A stretch of 64,000 bases of DNA, taken from Physella acuta (Eukaryota; Mollusca; Gastropoda; Physidae). This document shows, piece after piece, positions 35,718 through 58,720 of this stretch (position 1 is the first letter of the stretch; each line of letters starts with the position of its first letter). The notes beneath the pieces are model-generated. The model ran no database searches and was not told the origin of the DNA. It worked only from the letters and a program-made list of their open reading frames with translations. The position numbers and the translations under genes were made by a program. The stretch is taken from assembly GCF_028476545.1 (NCBI RefSeq), contig NW_026731615.1, forward strand, positions 434,001-498,000. Direction: 5' to 3'.

Positions 35718-36344
35718 CTTTGGAGCATTCTATTAAATGCTACTAATCTTAAGTTTAAAATAATTACAATCGACATACTTCATAATAAATATTTTTAGAT
35801 GAATTATAAAAATTCCTATGCCATGCGTATACAGCCTACACACATTACATTACATTTAATTAATCCTAAGTTAATTTGCACTCTCTAATATTTAATACAT
35901 AAAAGTATTAACAAATATCATGCAAATATATAAATATATATTTGTGACTTTTTTTCCTGTGACTTTTTTTCCTGTGACTTTTTTTCTGTGTTTTTTTTCC
36001 TGTGTTTTTTTTTCCTGTGACTTTTTTTCCTACAATCGAGACCTCAAAGTCGAAGTGATAATAAACACTAAATAGTTAGTATACCTACGACCTACGTAGA
36101 CTAGTCACTTCGTATACAAAATATTATTATTAAATAAGCAAACTACTAAATGACTAAAAGTTAAAAGGAAAAATAATAAAACACTATTAGTATATTACTA
36201 TTAAATATTTTATTAAATAAAATAGATTCTAGATCAAGGCCCTAGGCCTACTTTACCATACGCCGCGGCATACGCCATACAACACAGAAATGCGACACAG
36301 AGACACTTCTCAACATACAGGCTCGACATTCCCACAGAATGAGA

Positions 36345-36592
36345 GAATGCCCTCCCTGTCCAGGTGAAGTAGAGTTCACTTGTTTCTGTGACCTCAGCAT
36401 ATGAAGAGATAGTGTGGTCAGCATTATATTCTATATGCCCAGCCGCCTTTACTTTCCCTAACAGGAGTTAGGTACCCATCAGAGCTGGGTGGACTCAGGG
36501 ACGGTCTACTGACTTGAACTCGGATTCGAACTCGAGACTATTGGGTTAGCAGTCCAGCTCTCTACCGCTAGACCACTCCGTCCCACACCAAG
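36345..36592 (-). mobile_element. tRNA-derived SINE (family 1), near full length
   Basis: On the minus strand the head reads GTGGTCTAGCGGTAGAGAGC (A-box-like) and GAGTTCGAATCC (good B box). The body TGAGTCCACCCAGCTCTGAT then GGGTACCTAAC follows. The tail has ACCACACTATCTCTTCATAT and GAACTCTACTTCACCTGG. The tail motif recurs at 46430, 59260, 59390, 61812 and 61940, so the family is abundant. It needs LINE enzymes in trans; no LINE is visible in the window. Confidence 0.8.
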
Positions 36593-36639
36593 TGGACGCC
36601 TAATAAAATGTGTATAAAAGTGCGGGATATTATTAGTAC

Positions 36640-37055
36640 TTTATAAATTTACATGCGTTTTTTGAGAAATCGGAAATAGCGTAAATTAGTACTTCCGGTC
36701 AACGGAAATTACTCAAAATTTGACAGAAGGTAGAGAATTAGATCTTTTACTTACATTTGAAATTTCATGCATCTCTCTAAAATAGTACGCAACTTATAGG
36801 CTTTTGAAAAATTCAAAGTAGAAAAAGTACCACTTCCGGTTATCGGAAATCGCTCAAAAGTTTATCAGGATCTACGATTTTGATAAAATACTTATATATG
36901 AAATTTCATCAACCTAGCTGTAACGGTACTCAAGTTATCGAGTTTACATACGGACACACACACAGACAGACACACAGACATACGGACAAGATTGCAAAAT
37001 TATGTTTTTCCGATTACAAGACTTTCTCTATACTTCGTATATACCAGAAAGTAAA
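36640..37055 (+). repeat. dispersed repeat with internal duplication and CA/GACA stretch
   Basis: Two related halves of about 150 bp each hold ACTTCCGGT then ATCGGAAAT or AACGGAAAT, ATGAAATTTCAT and a final CAAGTTAT-like phrase. The right half ends in TACGGACACACACACAGACA followed by CCGATTACAAGACTTTCT. It looks like a non-autonomous element, but I found no inverted termini. Confidence 0.55.
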
Positions 37056-37059
37056 AAAG

Positions 37060-39900
37060 AATTTAAAAAAAAGAATTATACAGTACTCTCCCTTGCTTGA
37101 CTTCAAAATTGGAAATAAAATAGTGTCACGATCTCTTCCGGTGACATCAAGCAAATTTCCACAACAATAATATTAAATTTCACAATGTTTCATAGATCTA
37201 CATTTATTCTATTTGTTACATAGATCAAGATCTAGAACTGATACCCAATACATTTATAATACAACTGCAAAAGGAAATAACAAGATTTATTTTGAAATGA
37301 CGTATTTAATGAAAATGTCGCTTATTTAAAAACCAATCTGAGAGCTGAATGAATTTGTTTGTTTGGTGATTGGACTGATTCATCTGATTGATTTAAGTAA
37401 CAAAAGTTTAAAGCTAAAGTGTAACATTCTTATTTAGTCACAGTCCAGTGTCTCATGAAGCGATTATTAAAGTCTTATCCTAATCTCTTATCAAAGATCA
37501 ACTAAAACACCTAGAGACCTAAGCTAACAGCCTAAGACAAGAGTAGAGAAAGTAAGTGCAAGTGCTAAAAAATTTTTTTTATTAGGGGGCCTAGTTAAAT
37601 TTAAGGACGATATTTCGAGTCGTCCCTTTGAATCCCGGACAGATCGTCCCCCGGCGTGGCCTCAGCCAACCGGCGGGCTCGTTGCATTGAGTTAAATATA
37701 AACTCAAAACAATAATATAAACAATCTCCTTTCAGTAGGTCAGGCCACATACCACGCACGCATAGTGTTGTGTGTCGTGCCTTAACCAAAATAAACTATC
37801 TCCCTTCATTATCATTAGATATATTTAATTAGTTAATTAATTAATTAGCTAATTTATAAAATTATGTATGATGCTATAGCAGTAGGTAAGTTACAGTAAG
37901 TATCATTTTTTAAACTATGTATTTGTACTATAAAGAAACAGCTTCGTTGTTTGAATACCACCCCTTCCCCTTCTTGAACTCAAAGTTAAACTTTTAACCC
38001 CGTTCGTAGAGACATGCGGTATGTTGTAAGGTGGCGGGTGGGTAGGGTATATACTCATTGAAGAAAAAATCCACCGTGGTGCGTGTTATTGGCCTTGGGC
38101 CTTCGGTGACGTTGTTGGCGTTTGCTGTGAGGGGGAGAGGGGTGTGTTATATCCGTTTAAAAAAAATCGCAACATGGTATTGGCCTATGATGACGTCGGC
38201 GCAAGCGGGGAGGGGGGGGGAGACACTTTTTTTTTTTAAAACCAAGAACTAGGCGTTTAAAGGCTGTAATGAAAATCAAGGACTGGTATAGCCATGATGT
38301 CGAATTTAACGAGTGATGCTTGCTGGGTCTATCATACGATTGCTTGGCGATGGGAATCTCGCCAAGCTCAGTTTATATTTACAGTGAACTATTGGGATGC
38401 TGTCATACACAAAGTAACAGCTACCGAATGTAGCACTTAAAACATCGAGTGCATCCCGCTCATTATAAATTTGAAATACAAGTTATGGATTGCCCAAAAA
38501 CTTGAAGGACTATCAGAATATATGCCTAACATTAATCATTACGATATAACTAAAATGTGTATCCAAATATTTTTAGGCTAACAGGATCTGCATTTAAATA
38601 AACAAGACCTATTAGGCTACTTTTGCATGGTAGCACAACTACATTTTTAGATTTCATAATGAGTAGCCTAGTCGTGCATTAAAGGGCTGTACTCAGTAAC
38701 AATGAAAAAAATGAAATGCCGGCTTCAAACTTCAAGCTATGATTTCCCCGTATTCTTCTACTAGAAATATAGCTCCGTTGTTCTAATGACCTCACCCTCC
38801 TCCTCTCACCTAGTTCAATTTAAAGTTACACTTTCAACCCCGTTAGGATGCGTGAGCTACTGATGACCTAACTATTGAAAAAAAAAACTATTCTGGCGTT
38901 AAATTGCCCTCCCCTACTCGCAGCACTTTGGGGCCATACACATCAGGAAGGTCTAGGTCGGTGTTGTATCTCATGCAAATTTACTCACAACACGACTACA
39001 CACTATGGTTGTATCCAGGACTAAAGCTGCGACACTCGCATAGAGTTGGATTTATTCGTTAGATCATTGTGCTTCAAATTCTGTTTCAATATTGGATTAG
39101 ATGGATATAATGTTGGAATTCAGTTAGTTTGTTATATTATATTTATCTAAATGTCGTGTACCATCAGAAACTAAATTGGTTGACAAGACACATGTGTAGG
39201 CTAAAGAATGACCTCTAGATCGAGCCAAAGATGGCTGGTTAAGGTTGACAAACTGTGGTTTTCAAATTTCATGGTGATGCTTTTCTAAAGGATTTTATTT
39301 TGTGCTTTCTTTGGGATTATTTTGTGTGATGTGATTATTCAGAAGTAATTTGTAAGTAGAAGCTTTTCACATCCAACCATTTTAACAGTTTGCGATTGAT
39401 CTGCGGCTGGGCTGATTAATTTACATTTAGCAAAACTACACACTACACGGCGCCCTCAGGCCGTTGTTTCAGCATGCCCTACTAATCAATTATAGACAAG
39501 TTTAGAATCAATACATAGAGCCAACACACCGATTTTTATTTAATAATCTTCAAGAGCCATTCCTCTAGGGTCGTTATTTTCACGAAATTGTCGTTTTCCA
39601 TTTTGTTGTCAAGAAACTGGTATTTAGTTCACGAGAACGTATGAAAACCACTCATGCGTGACCGAAATCGTCGATTGGGTGCCTTCACGTGGTTTGACAC
39701 GTGTTGACCTAGGCCATTGTTTACATCCAAAAATCACCCAAAACGGCCTTTTTTCGAAAAATTTGTTTGAAAAAATGGCTAAGTCCAGTTTGAAAAAGTG
39801 TCATTTTCGGGCCCATTTTAAAAAACGTAAAAAAATCCGAACTACACGTAGAAAAAAATGGCTTTTTCGGCCCTTTTTAGCTCCAAAAACGCGTCGCGTG
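37060..39900. other. gene-poor stretch
   Basis: No exon chain was recognised. Two diverged copies of a repeat are visible: 37921-38015 and 38745-38850 share a TAG/AAGCT-CGTTGTT phrase, a run of CACCC-TCCCC type and TTTTAACCCCGTT or TTTCAACCCCGTT. The rest appears unique. Confidence 0.4.
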
Positions 39901-39913
39901 ACGTCACCGTGAC

Positions 39914-39969
39914 GTCAGCCGCCAACCAAAACGCGGAGAAAGCGCGCGTTTGATTGGTTGGCGGCTGAC
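39914..39969. repeat. GC-rich inverted repeat (hairpin)
   Basis: GTCAGCCGCCAACCAA is followed about 24 bases later by its exact reverse complement TTGGTTGGCGGCTGAC. The loop is rich in CGCG. The left flank TGACGTCACCGTGACGTCAG contains CRE-like sites. Confidence 0.8.
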
Positions 39970-40019
39970 ACTATGAAATCCTCTAAGTACGATTCGAATG
40001 GTATACCACTTAGGCCTAT

Positions 40020-40622
40020 TTGTATTTTGGTAATCTCAGGATATAGCATCTGAAATTAGCTGGTAATGTTTGTTGCGTTTCGTTAACGTTCATTACCATA
40101 AATTAATTTGACAGTTGAAATATAAAGTCAAGTGCATTAAATTAATGTTTTAACTTAATTTTAAGTTTTATTGACAGAAAATTAACAATTAGTAGATCTA
40201 GTCATCTAGATCTAGACTAAATATTTCTAAAAAATTCGAATGCAATAATTGTATTTTAAGAAACAGAGAAAAACTTATTTGCAACAAATAGATTCTAAAT
40301 TTAGGCCTAGTAAAATAAGACAATTAGATCTACTCAAGTCTAAAGTAGTAAAAAGGACTAGAACAATGTTAAGTAGCAGCAGTAATTAGCATGTACACTT
40401 AAATTAATTAGAAATACAAAATCAATCTATGCACATTTTTAAACATTAGGCCTATATATAAAAAATAATATGGTGTCTAATACAATTTGGTTTACAGTAC
40501 TTCCCTTGGTTTCTGGAACTGTGTGTCAGACGATGCCATGGTTTTACTGTTTTTTTACCTCTGTAACATTCCGGAATAATAACCGATGCTAGAAGATCGT
40601 GAGATTACCTGTATTTTTGTGT
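40020..40622 (-). mobile_element. diverged MITE, copy 2 (inverted relative to 4919-5494)
   Basis: ATAAAGTCAAGTGCATTAAA then TTAATGTTTTAACTTAATTT, GGTAATGTTTGTTG, ATGCCATGGTTTTACTGTTT and ATTCCGGAATAATAACCGA match the reverse complement of 4919-5494 along its whole length. Its terminal repeats are eroded, so it is older than, or has diverged further than, copy 1. Confidence 0.8.
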
Positions 40623-41147
40623 AGGCCAATTTAATAACTAGGCTATTTATCTATAAATTAGTTAGGCCTCAGCATTAGGTCATTAGTTAGGGCCTAACAC
40701 TTAAGAAAAACAAGGCCTATATTGTAGACTAGTTAGTGTAGCAAATCAGAAAAAGTGACTGCATAGTGCTCAATACTAGTAGGCTATACAGTCTACAGAA
40801 GCTTCTTGTTTACTACTTGATTATTATTATGATTTTATGTGTTCGTTTTATTGCAATGTTTTTTTGTTTTCCATTAAAAATTTTCTATTTTAATTAGGCC
40901 TAAATGTGAAATTTTCTTGAATTCTGTTCACTAGAAAGAAGCGCTATGAAAAACTGCGCACAAAAAAAGGTGCACTGCAAGGGCATTTCTGTATATTGTA
41001 GCATAAAAACCATGTTTCCACTAAATATGAAAAAGTACACAAAATAATTCCACATTTTTGAGTAATGTTATTTTATAAATTAATTGATAATGTAACTTTA
41101 GGCCTATAATTTATAATATATTTTACTTTTCCTCCAGTTTTTTTAAC
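40623..41147. other. 5' flank of ARHGAP1
   Basis: A good acceptor (TTTTCCTCCAG ending at 41137) precedes the start codon by 10 bases, so a non-coding exon lies further left. I could not place it. Nothing else is recognisable. Confidence 0.4.
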
Positions 41148-53169
<12,022 letters not shown>

Positions 53170-53282
53170 GTGAGTCACAAAATATTGTTTGTTATATTTT
53201 TTTGCTATATCATTTGTTCTTATTGCTGTTTTAAAATTTGAGGCTGGATATGGAAAATTAACTGAATTGAAAGTTAAATAGG

Positions 53283-53590
53283 GGGCCTGCGTGATTGAGT
53301 CGATAAAGCTCATGGTTGCTAACTGACAAGTCTTGAGTTCGAACCCTCAGGCAGATGAGGCTCGTTAGCTGGGGACAGCCACTCTTCTAGGAGAACCAAC
53401 TCCAAAATCAAACAACTGCTGCCTTGTAGTTTGTTCTTGGTTGGACAAAGGCTATGGAAGCAAATCCAAAAAGAAAAGCAGGCTGAAATCAGAGTCAATG
53501 GTCTGTATGGCGCATAATCAGTTGAAACGTTTACTTGTCGGAGGGAATCCTTCCCAACACTAAACTTAAGAACGAAGAAGAAGAAAGTTA
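53283..53590 (+). mobile_element. tRNA-derived SINE (family 2), near full length
   Basis: The head GCCTGCGTGATTGAGTCGAT then AAAGCTCATGGTTGCTAACT and AGTTCGAACCCTCAGGC carries A- and B-box-like sequences. The body runs GCAGATGAGGCTCGTTAGCT, CTATGGAAGCAAATCC and AAAGCAGGCTGAAATCAGAG. It ends in GAACGAAGAAGAAGAAAG, a GAA-type tail. The head differs from family 1. Confidence 0.82.
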
Positions 53591-54169
53591 AACAATTAAA
53601 ATATTCCCTAAAAATTGTTATGAGTTTTAAAATGACATTCCTTAAAAAATAATACAAATCATATATACAGTTGTATGACTTGTAAGTTCAAAGTCAAAGA
53701 GTTGTATGACTTGTAGGTTCAAAGTCATCAGCTGAGAGTATTAGTAGCATAAACCCAGTTCTGACATGGATGGTGATGTGATAGAACAAGGGACCAAATA
53801 CACTGAAAATAAGAAAATAAAACATACTTTCTCCTGTTATTAAAAGCATTGGTTGCTGAAATGGGTTAGAGATTTCATGAGTGACCAATTCTTTATACTT
53901 TGTGACCACTGTAAAAAATTATTGAAAAACAGGGCCATGAGTAAGCATGGTAAACCATTTGGTGATTCATATTGTTAAAATACAGTCTGTGTAGTGGACC
54001 GTGTAGGCTAGAGGATTATATGGAGGGCCTGTTTTACTTTATCTAAACCAGTTGTGTGGTCTCAGACACTGTGGTTTGGCTTGTATTTAAACCCAGAAAT
54101 CTTTACTTTAGTCACAAGACCACTCTGATAGGATAAAATGTTTTCTATCATGCAAGCAGTGAGCCTTTT

Positions 54170-54720
54170 CCATCCTAATGTTTTCACACAATAGATTGAT
54201 GTCTGTCATCAGTAAAGGATGTCTGCTACCCTGGATATCAGCATGTAATGGGATATTTCCCAACCTACCTCTGTGGACATCCATCAAACATAATGGTGTG
54301 GGGGGGGGGGGGGTTCCCTAAGTCCTATCAGTAGATGTATTTTTCCCTGCCCACTGCCATCTAATGGAATATTTTCCAACCTACTTCTGTGGTCATACAT
54401 AATTGGGGGGGGGGGGGGGGGGGGGAGATCTGTCCTTAAGTAGCATTAGTAAAAGATGTCTTTTTCCTTGGCCATTACCATCTACATTTTCCAGATAGAT
54501 ATTCTGTCTAGATATTGCCCTGGGTTGGCCTGAAGTTAACCTTTTCCAACCCTGACCCATGATTTGGGGGGGGGGGGGGGGAGGAGGTCTGTCCCTGTCC
54601 CATCAGTAAAGGGTGTCTAGATATTGCCCTGTAGTGAGCCTTTTCCAACCCTGACACATGATGTGGGGCTGGGGGGGGGGGGGGGCTGTCCCCAAGTGTA
54701 GCTGTAACAACTGAAGCGTG
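54170..54720. repeat. G-run tandem repeat, 4-5 units of about 100 bp
   Basis: CCTTTTCCAACCCTGACACA then TGATGTGGGG, a G run of 12-20, CTGTCC-CC-AAGT and CATCAGTAAAGGGTGTCTAG repeat with variation. The units near 54230 and 54340 are more diverged (TTTCCAACCTAC-TCTGTGG). Confidence 0.75.
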
Positions 54721-55109
54721 ACTGTAAGGTGCCCTGTTTGCTGTGCTGATATCTATTATCTGCTGTGACATAGTGTTTTGTAGTTGACTTTTTTCGTTTA
54801 CATCCTTGAGGTCCTGTTTGCAGAGTAACACTTACCTTTTGTTTGTTGAGAGGATTGAGGTTTAGGGGGGTGGGGGGGGGGGGGGGGGATGGCAGGCTAG
54901 TAGGTAATAGTGAATGGCCAGATTTTTTAAATATCTCAGGGCATGATTTGTTTGTAGAAGGGAAGAAGAAAGCCAAAGTAGCACTAAAGGCAAATAGGTA
55001 TAGTCTAGTAGAAACATATTTTTGTGGACTTGTTTGTTATTTTGTAGAGATCCTAGCTATTTTTAGTTATTTTTAAAATATTTTTTTTCCTTCTTGGTTG
55101 AAAGTTGTT

Positions 55110-55432
55110 TGTATAGAATGTTTGTAATGTTTCATGCAGAATGTTTGTAATCTGTTTCATGTGAAATGGTTGTCATCTGTTTCATGTGAAATGTTTGTGA
55201 TTTATTTCAAGTGAAATGTTTGTGATCCGTTTCATGTGGAATGTTTGTGATCTGTTTCATGTGAAATGTTTGTGATCTGTTTCATGTGGAATGTTTGTGA
55301 TCTGTTTCATGCGAAATGTTTGTGATCTGTTTCATGTGAAATGTTTGTGATCTGTTTCATGTGAAATGTTTGTGATCTGTTTCATGTGGAATGTTTGTGA
55401 TCTGTTTCATGTGAAATGTTTGTGATGTTTAA
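55110..55432. repeat. 25-bp tandem array, about 13 copies
   Basis: GTGATCTGTTTCATGT with GAAATGTTT or GGAATGTTT repeats at 25-base spacing. The two variants (GAAATG and GGAATG) are interspersed. Confidence 0.93.
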
Positions 55433-56004
55433 TAATGTGTTTGCGTAGGGTATGCTGGAAGATGTAAATATTTGAAATGTTTCAGTTTGAGAACTATTAA
55501 AATCAAGTGCTGAAAACTACAGCCAACAAACCTATGTTTATATTCCTAGATTTCTTAATCCGACCTGAGTTGTCTGTGAAATAATGGAGAATTTGTGAAC
55601 ATAATGGACGGGAGGGGCTGGTATAATTTATTATGGTGGGATTGTGTTTTTTGTAGCTAAAATGTTTTTGTTGTGCATCCTAGAGGCACCTTGCCAGGGT
55701 CCTTTTACCTTTTGCATTTTTAATTGTGGTTGTGTCGGTGGGGGAATGGGGGGGGGGGGGGGGGGGAATGGGGGAAGTTATAATCAATTGTAATGTCAGT
55801 GACAATAGGAGTTAGTGTAATACTAAAGATAAGTTTAACAATAAATTTTCTGTGTGCCTGTAATTTTTATGAATTTTGTGTAGTGTTAACCTTAGCTATA
55901 TGAAACCCTAACTAACTTGGGCAGTATATAAAACTAAAATTTGAAGGTTTATCATCCCTCACCATAATCTGAATCTAGATGGTTCGCCATACCACCTCTG
56001 TGAG

Positions 56005-56490
56005 TGAATTCATACTGCAATATTCATACTACAACATATAGTATAGGCCTATCCTACAACATTCATACTACAACATATAGGCCTATACTACAACATTGAT
56101 ACTACAACATTCATAGTGCAACATTGATACTACAACATTGATACTACAACAGTCAGACTACAACATTCATACTACAACATTCATACTACAACATTCATAC
56201 TACAACATTCATACTACAACATTCATACTACAACATTCATACTACAACATTCATACTACAACATTCATACTACAACATTCATACTACAACATTCATACTA
56301 CAACATTCATACTACAACATTCATACTACAACATTCATACTACAACATTCATACTACAACATTCATACTACAACATACACACTACAACATACACACTACA
56401 ACATACACACTACAACATACACACTACAACATACACACTACAACATACACACTACAACATACACACTACAACATACATACTACAGCAATT
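56005..56490. repeat. 14-bp tandem array with a variant switch
   Basis: ACTACAACATTCAT repeats about 18 times, then changes to ACTACAACATACAC for about 8 units near 56375. Irregular early units start near 56005. The period is not a multiple of three; the apparent open frame across it is a by-product. Confidence 0.93.
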
Positions 56491-56984
56491 CAAGCATGCC
56501 CCCCCCCCCCCCCCCCTCAAGTTGGTATTCGTGTCACCCAGTTAACAGACACCCCCCACATGTTGGTCGCGTGTTGTCGCTAATCCCTTGTCCCCCTCCC
56601 CTATCCCCCCCCCTCCCACAGCTAACCGTAGATTCCATTCACGTGTGTGGGACGTGTTAACTCGTGTTTGCTGGACGTGCCGTGCGTGGCTGGCTTGAGT
56701 ACAACATGACCACCGACGCTGTGTTGCACAACGGTGACCCAAGGTCAGCTCAAGGCCGATCATTGAAAACTGTCTCACTTTTTTTTCTCTCTGCCTTTTA
56801 AATCTGCTGTTTGTTGACACTTCTCTGGCAACAATCTCGGTTCTGTTTAGAAAAATGGTCTAAAACTTCTACGACTGTATTCAGCCCTATGTAACTGCCA
56901 AATTTCACAAGAATCAATTAAACTGTTTTTTTTCTTCTAATTAAAAATTATCTACAGCAAAACGGGGTGCAAGTCCTGCCTTCT

Positions 56985-58125
56985 TTGCTCATATCCCGAC
57001 ACTCTCCCCATATCCCGACACTCTCCCCATATCCCGACACTCTCCCCATATCCCGACACACTCCCCATAAATCGACACTCTCCCCATATCCCGACACTCT
57101 CCCCATATCCCGACACTCTCCCCATATCCCGACACTCTCCCCATATCCCGACACACTCCCCATATACCGACACTCTCCCCATATACCGACACTCTCCCCA
57201 TATACCGACACTCTCCCCATATACCGACACTCTCCCCATATACCGACACTCTCCCCATATCCCGACACTCTCCCCATATCCCGACACTCTCCCCATATCC
57301 CGACACTCTCCCCATATACCGACACTCTCCCCATATACCGACACTCTCCCCATATATCGACACTCTCCCCATATCCCGACACTCTCCCCATATCCCGACA
57401 CTCTCCCCACATCCCGACACTCTCCCCACATCCCGACACTCGCCCCATATCCCGACACTCTCCCCATATACCGACACTCTCCCCATATACCGACACTCTC
57501 CCCATATACCGACACTCTCCCCATATCCCGACACTCCCCATATCCCGACACTCTCCCCATATCCCGACACTCTCCCCATATCCCGACACTCTCCCCATAT
57601 CCCGACACTCTCCCCATATCCCGACACTCTCCTCATATCCCGACACTCTCCCCATATCCCGACACTCTCCCCATATCCCGACACTCTCCCCATATACCGA
57701 CACTCTCCCCATATATCGACACTCTCCCCATATCCCGACACTCTCCCCATATCCCGACACTCTCCCCACATCCCGACACTCTCCCCACATCCCGACACTC
57801 TCCCCATATACCGACACTCTCCCCATATACCGACACTCTCCCCATATCCCGACACTCCCCATATCCCGACACTCTCCCCATATCCCGACACTCTCCCCAT
57901 ATCCCGACACTCTCCCCATATCGCGACACTCTCCCCATATCCCGACAATCTCCCCATATCCCGACACTCTCCCCATATCCCGACACTCTCCCCATATCCC
58001 GACACTCTCCCCATATCCCGACACTCTCCCCATATCCCGACACTCTCCCCATATCCCGACACTCTCCCCATATCCCGACACTCTCCCCATATCCCGACAC
58101 TCTCCCCATATCCCGACACCCTCCC
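56985..58125. repeat. 19-bp minisatellite, about 59 copies
   Basis: CACTCTCCCCATATCCCGA is the main unit. Variants end in ATACCGA, ATATCGA or ACATCCCGA, and one type is shortened to CACTCCCC. The order of variants around 57300-57545 recurs around 57680-57860, offset by about 19 units, so there is higher-order structure. Because 19 is not divisible by three, stops are absent or rare in several frames on both strands. Confidence 0.96.
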
Positions 58126-58395
58126 GTAATCCGACACCCCTCCGTAATCCGACACCCTCCCGTAACCGACACCCTCCCGTAATCCGACACCCTCCCGTAA
58201 TCCGACACCCTCCCGTAATCCGACACCCTCCCGTAATCCGACACCCTCCCGTAATCCGACACCCTCCCGTAATCCGACACCCTCCCGTAATCCGACACCC
58301 TCCCGTAATCCGACACCCTCCCGTAATCCGACACCCTCCCGTAATCCGACACCCTCCCGTAATCCAACACCCTCCCGTAATCCAACACCATGCCC
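58105..58395. repeat. 18-bp minisatellite, about 15 copies
   Basis: CACCCTCCCGTAATCCGA units follow the 19-bp array directly and are plainly derived from, or parental to, it. One unit lacks a T (CGTAACCGA) and the last ones read AATCCAACA. Confidence 0.95.
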
Positions 58396-58619
58396 ATATC
58401 CTCGACTTCCGTCCTATCTCTCCAACTCAACCCCCCCTCCCCCCACGCCCCAATTTCCCGTATACCACCCCTTTCCCATATATACCGACTTCTCCCACCC
58501 CATACCCCGACCCCATATCCGCACTCCCACCTCCCACCTCATGTCCGGTCAGACCCCATGACCCAACTCACACCTATTGGGCTCCACCATACACACCATT
58601 TCTATTCCCAACCAAATGA

Positions 58620-58720
58620 GCCGCTGTACTCCACTAAAACCCTCCTAGCATTGTCAACTGTACACTAAAACCTAACATCTGCTAGGATATTATCTTGTCC
58701 CCGCATTGTTTTATGTTGAA
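58620..58720. repeat. first partial unit of the C-tract composite satellite
   Basis: TGTACTCCACTAAAACC, CTGCTAGGATATTATCTTGT and CCCCGCATTGTTTTATGTTG match the satellite at 60315-61010. Confidence 0.75.

Larger units (their letters stand above)
34573..36037. mobile_element. 1.5-kb element with inverted minisatellite termini, containing nested insertions
   Basis: The ends carry tandem GGAAAAAAGTCACA units on the left (34580-34660) and their reverse complement on the right (35940-36030). An 8-bp direct repeat GAGACCTC lies at 34565-34572 and 36038-36045. The outermost bases match less well, so the exact termini are uncertain. Nested inside are a G-tract repeat (34955-35220) and a G-rich hAT-like element (35444-35717). 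No coding sequence was found. Confidence 0.75.
53170..56995. other. ARHGAP1 intron (presumed) filled with repeats
   Basis: After the last recognised exon there is a donor GTGAGT, but no later exon was found. The stretch contains a SINE, G-tract units, 25-bp and 14-bp tandem arrays and little unique sequence. I could not identify any RhoGAP-domain coding sequence. Confidence 0.55.

Noticed and set aside
36400-36592. Candidate tRNA gene on the minus strand with a good B box
   Set aside because: The tRNA-like part is fused to the body and tail of a SINE, the cloverleaf does not close convincingly by eye, and other copies exist in the window.
53283-53350. Candidate tRNA gene on the plus strand
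   Set aside because: Same reasoning: it is the head of a family 2 SINE followed by a shared non-tRNA body.
54508-54976. Proline-rich minus-strand open frames of 107 and 119 codons
   Set aside because: They are translated G-run repeats with no conserved domain, lying on the strand opposite ARHGAP1 in a presumed intron.
56138-56545. 135-codon open frame of HTTTFILQHSYYN-like repeats
   Set aside because: By-product of the 14-bp tandem array; nothing suggests expression.
56967-58619. A 550-codon open frame and several overlapping frames of 220-390 codons on both strands
   Set aside because: They follow entirely from the 19-bp and 18-bp arrays, whose unit contains no stop in most frames. The translation is a simple repeat and no start context, splice structure or family supports a protein.
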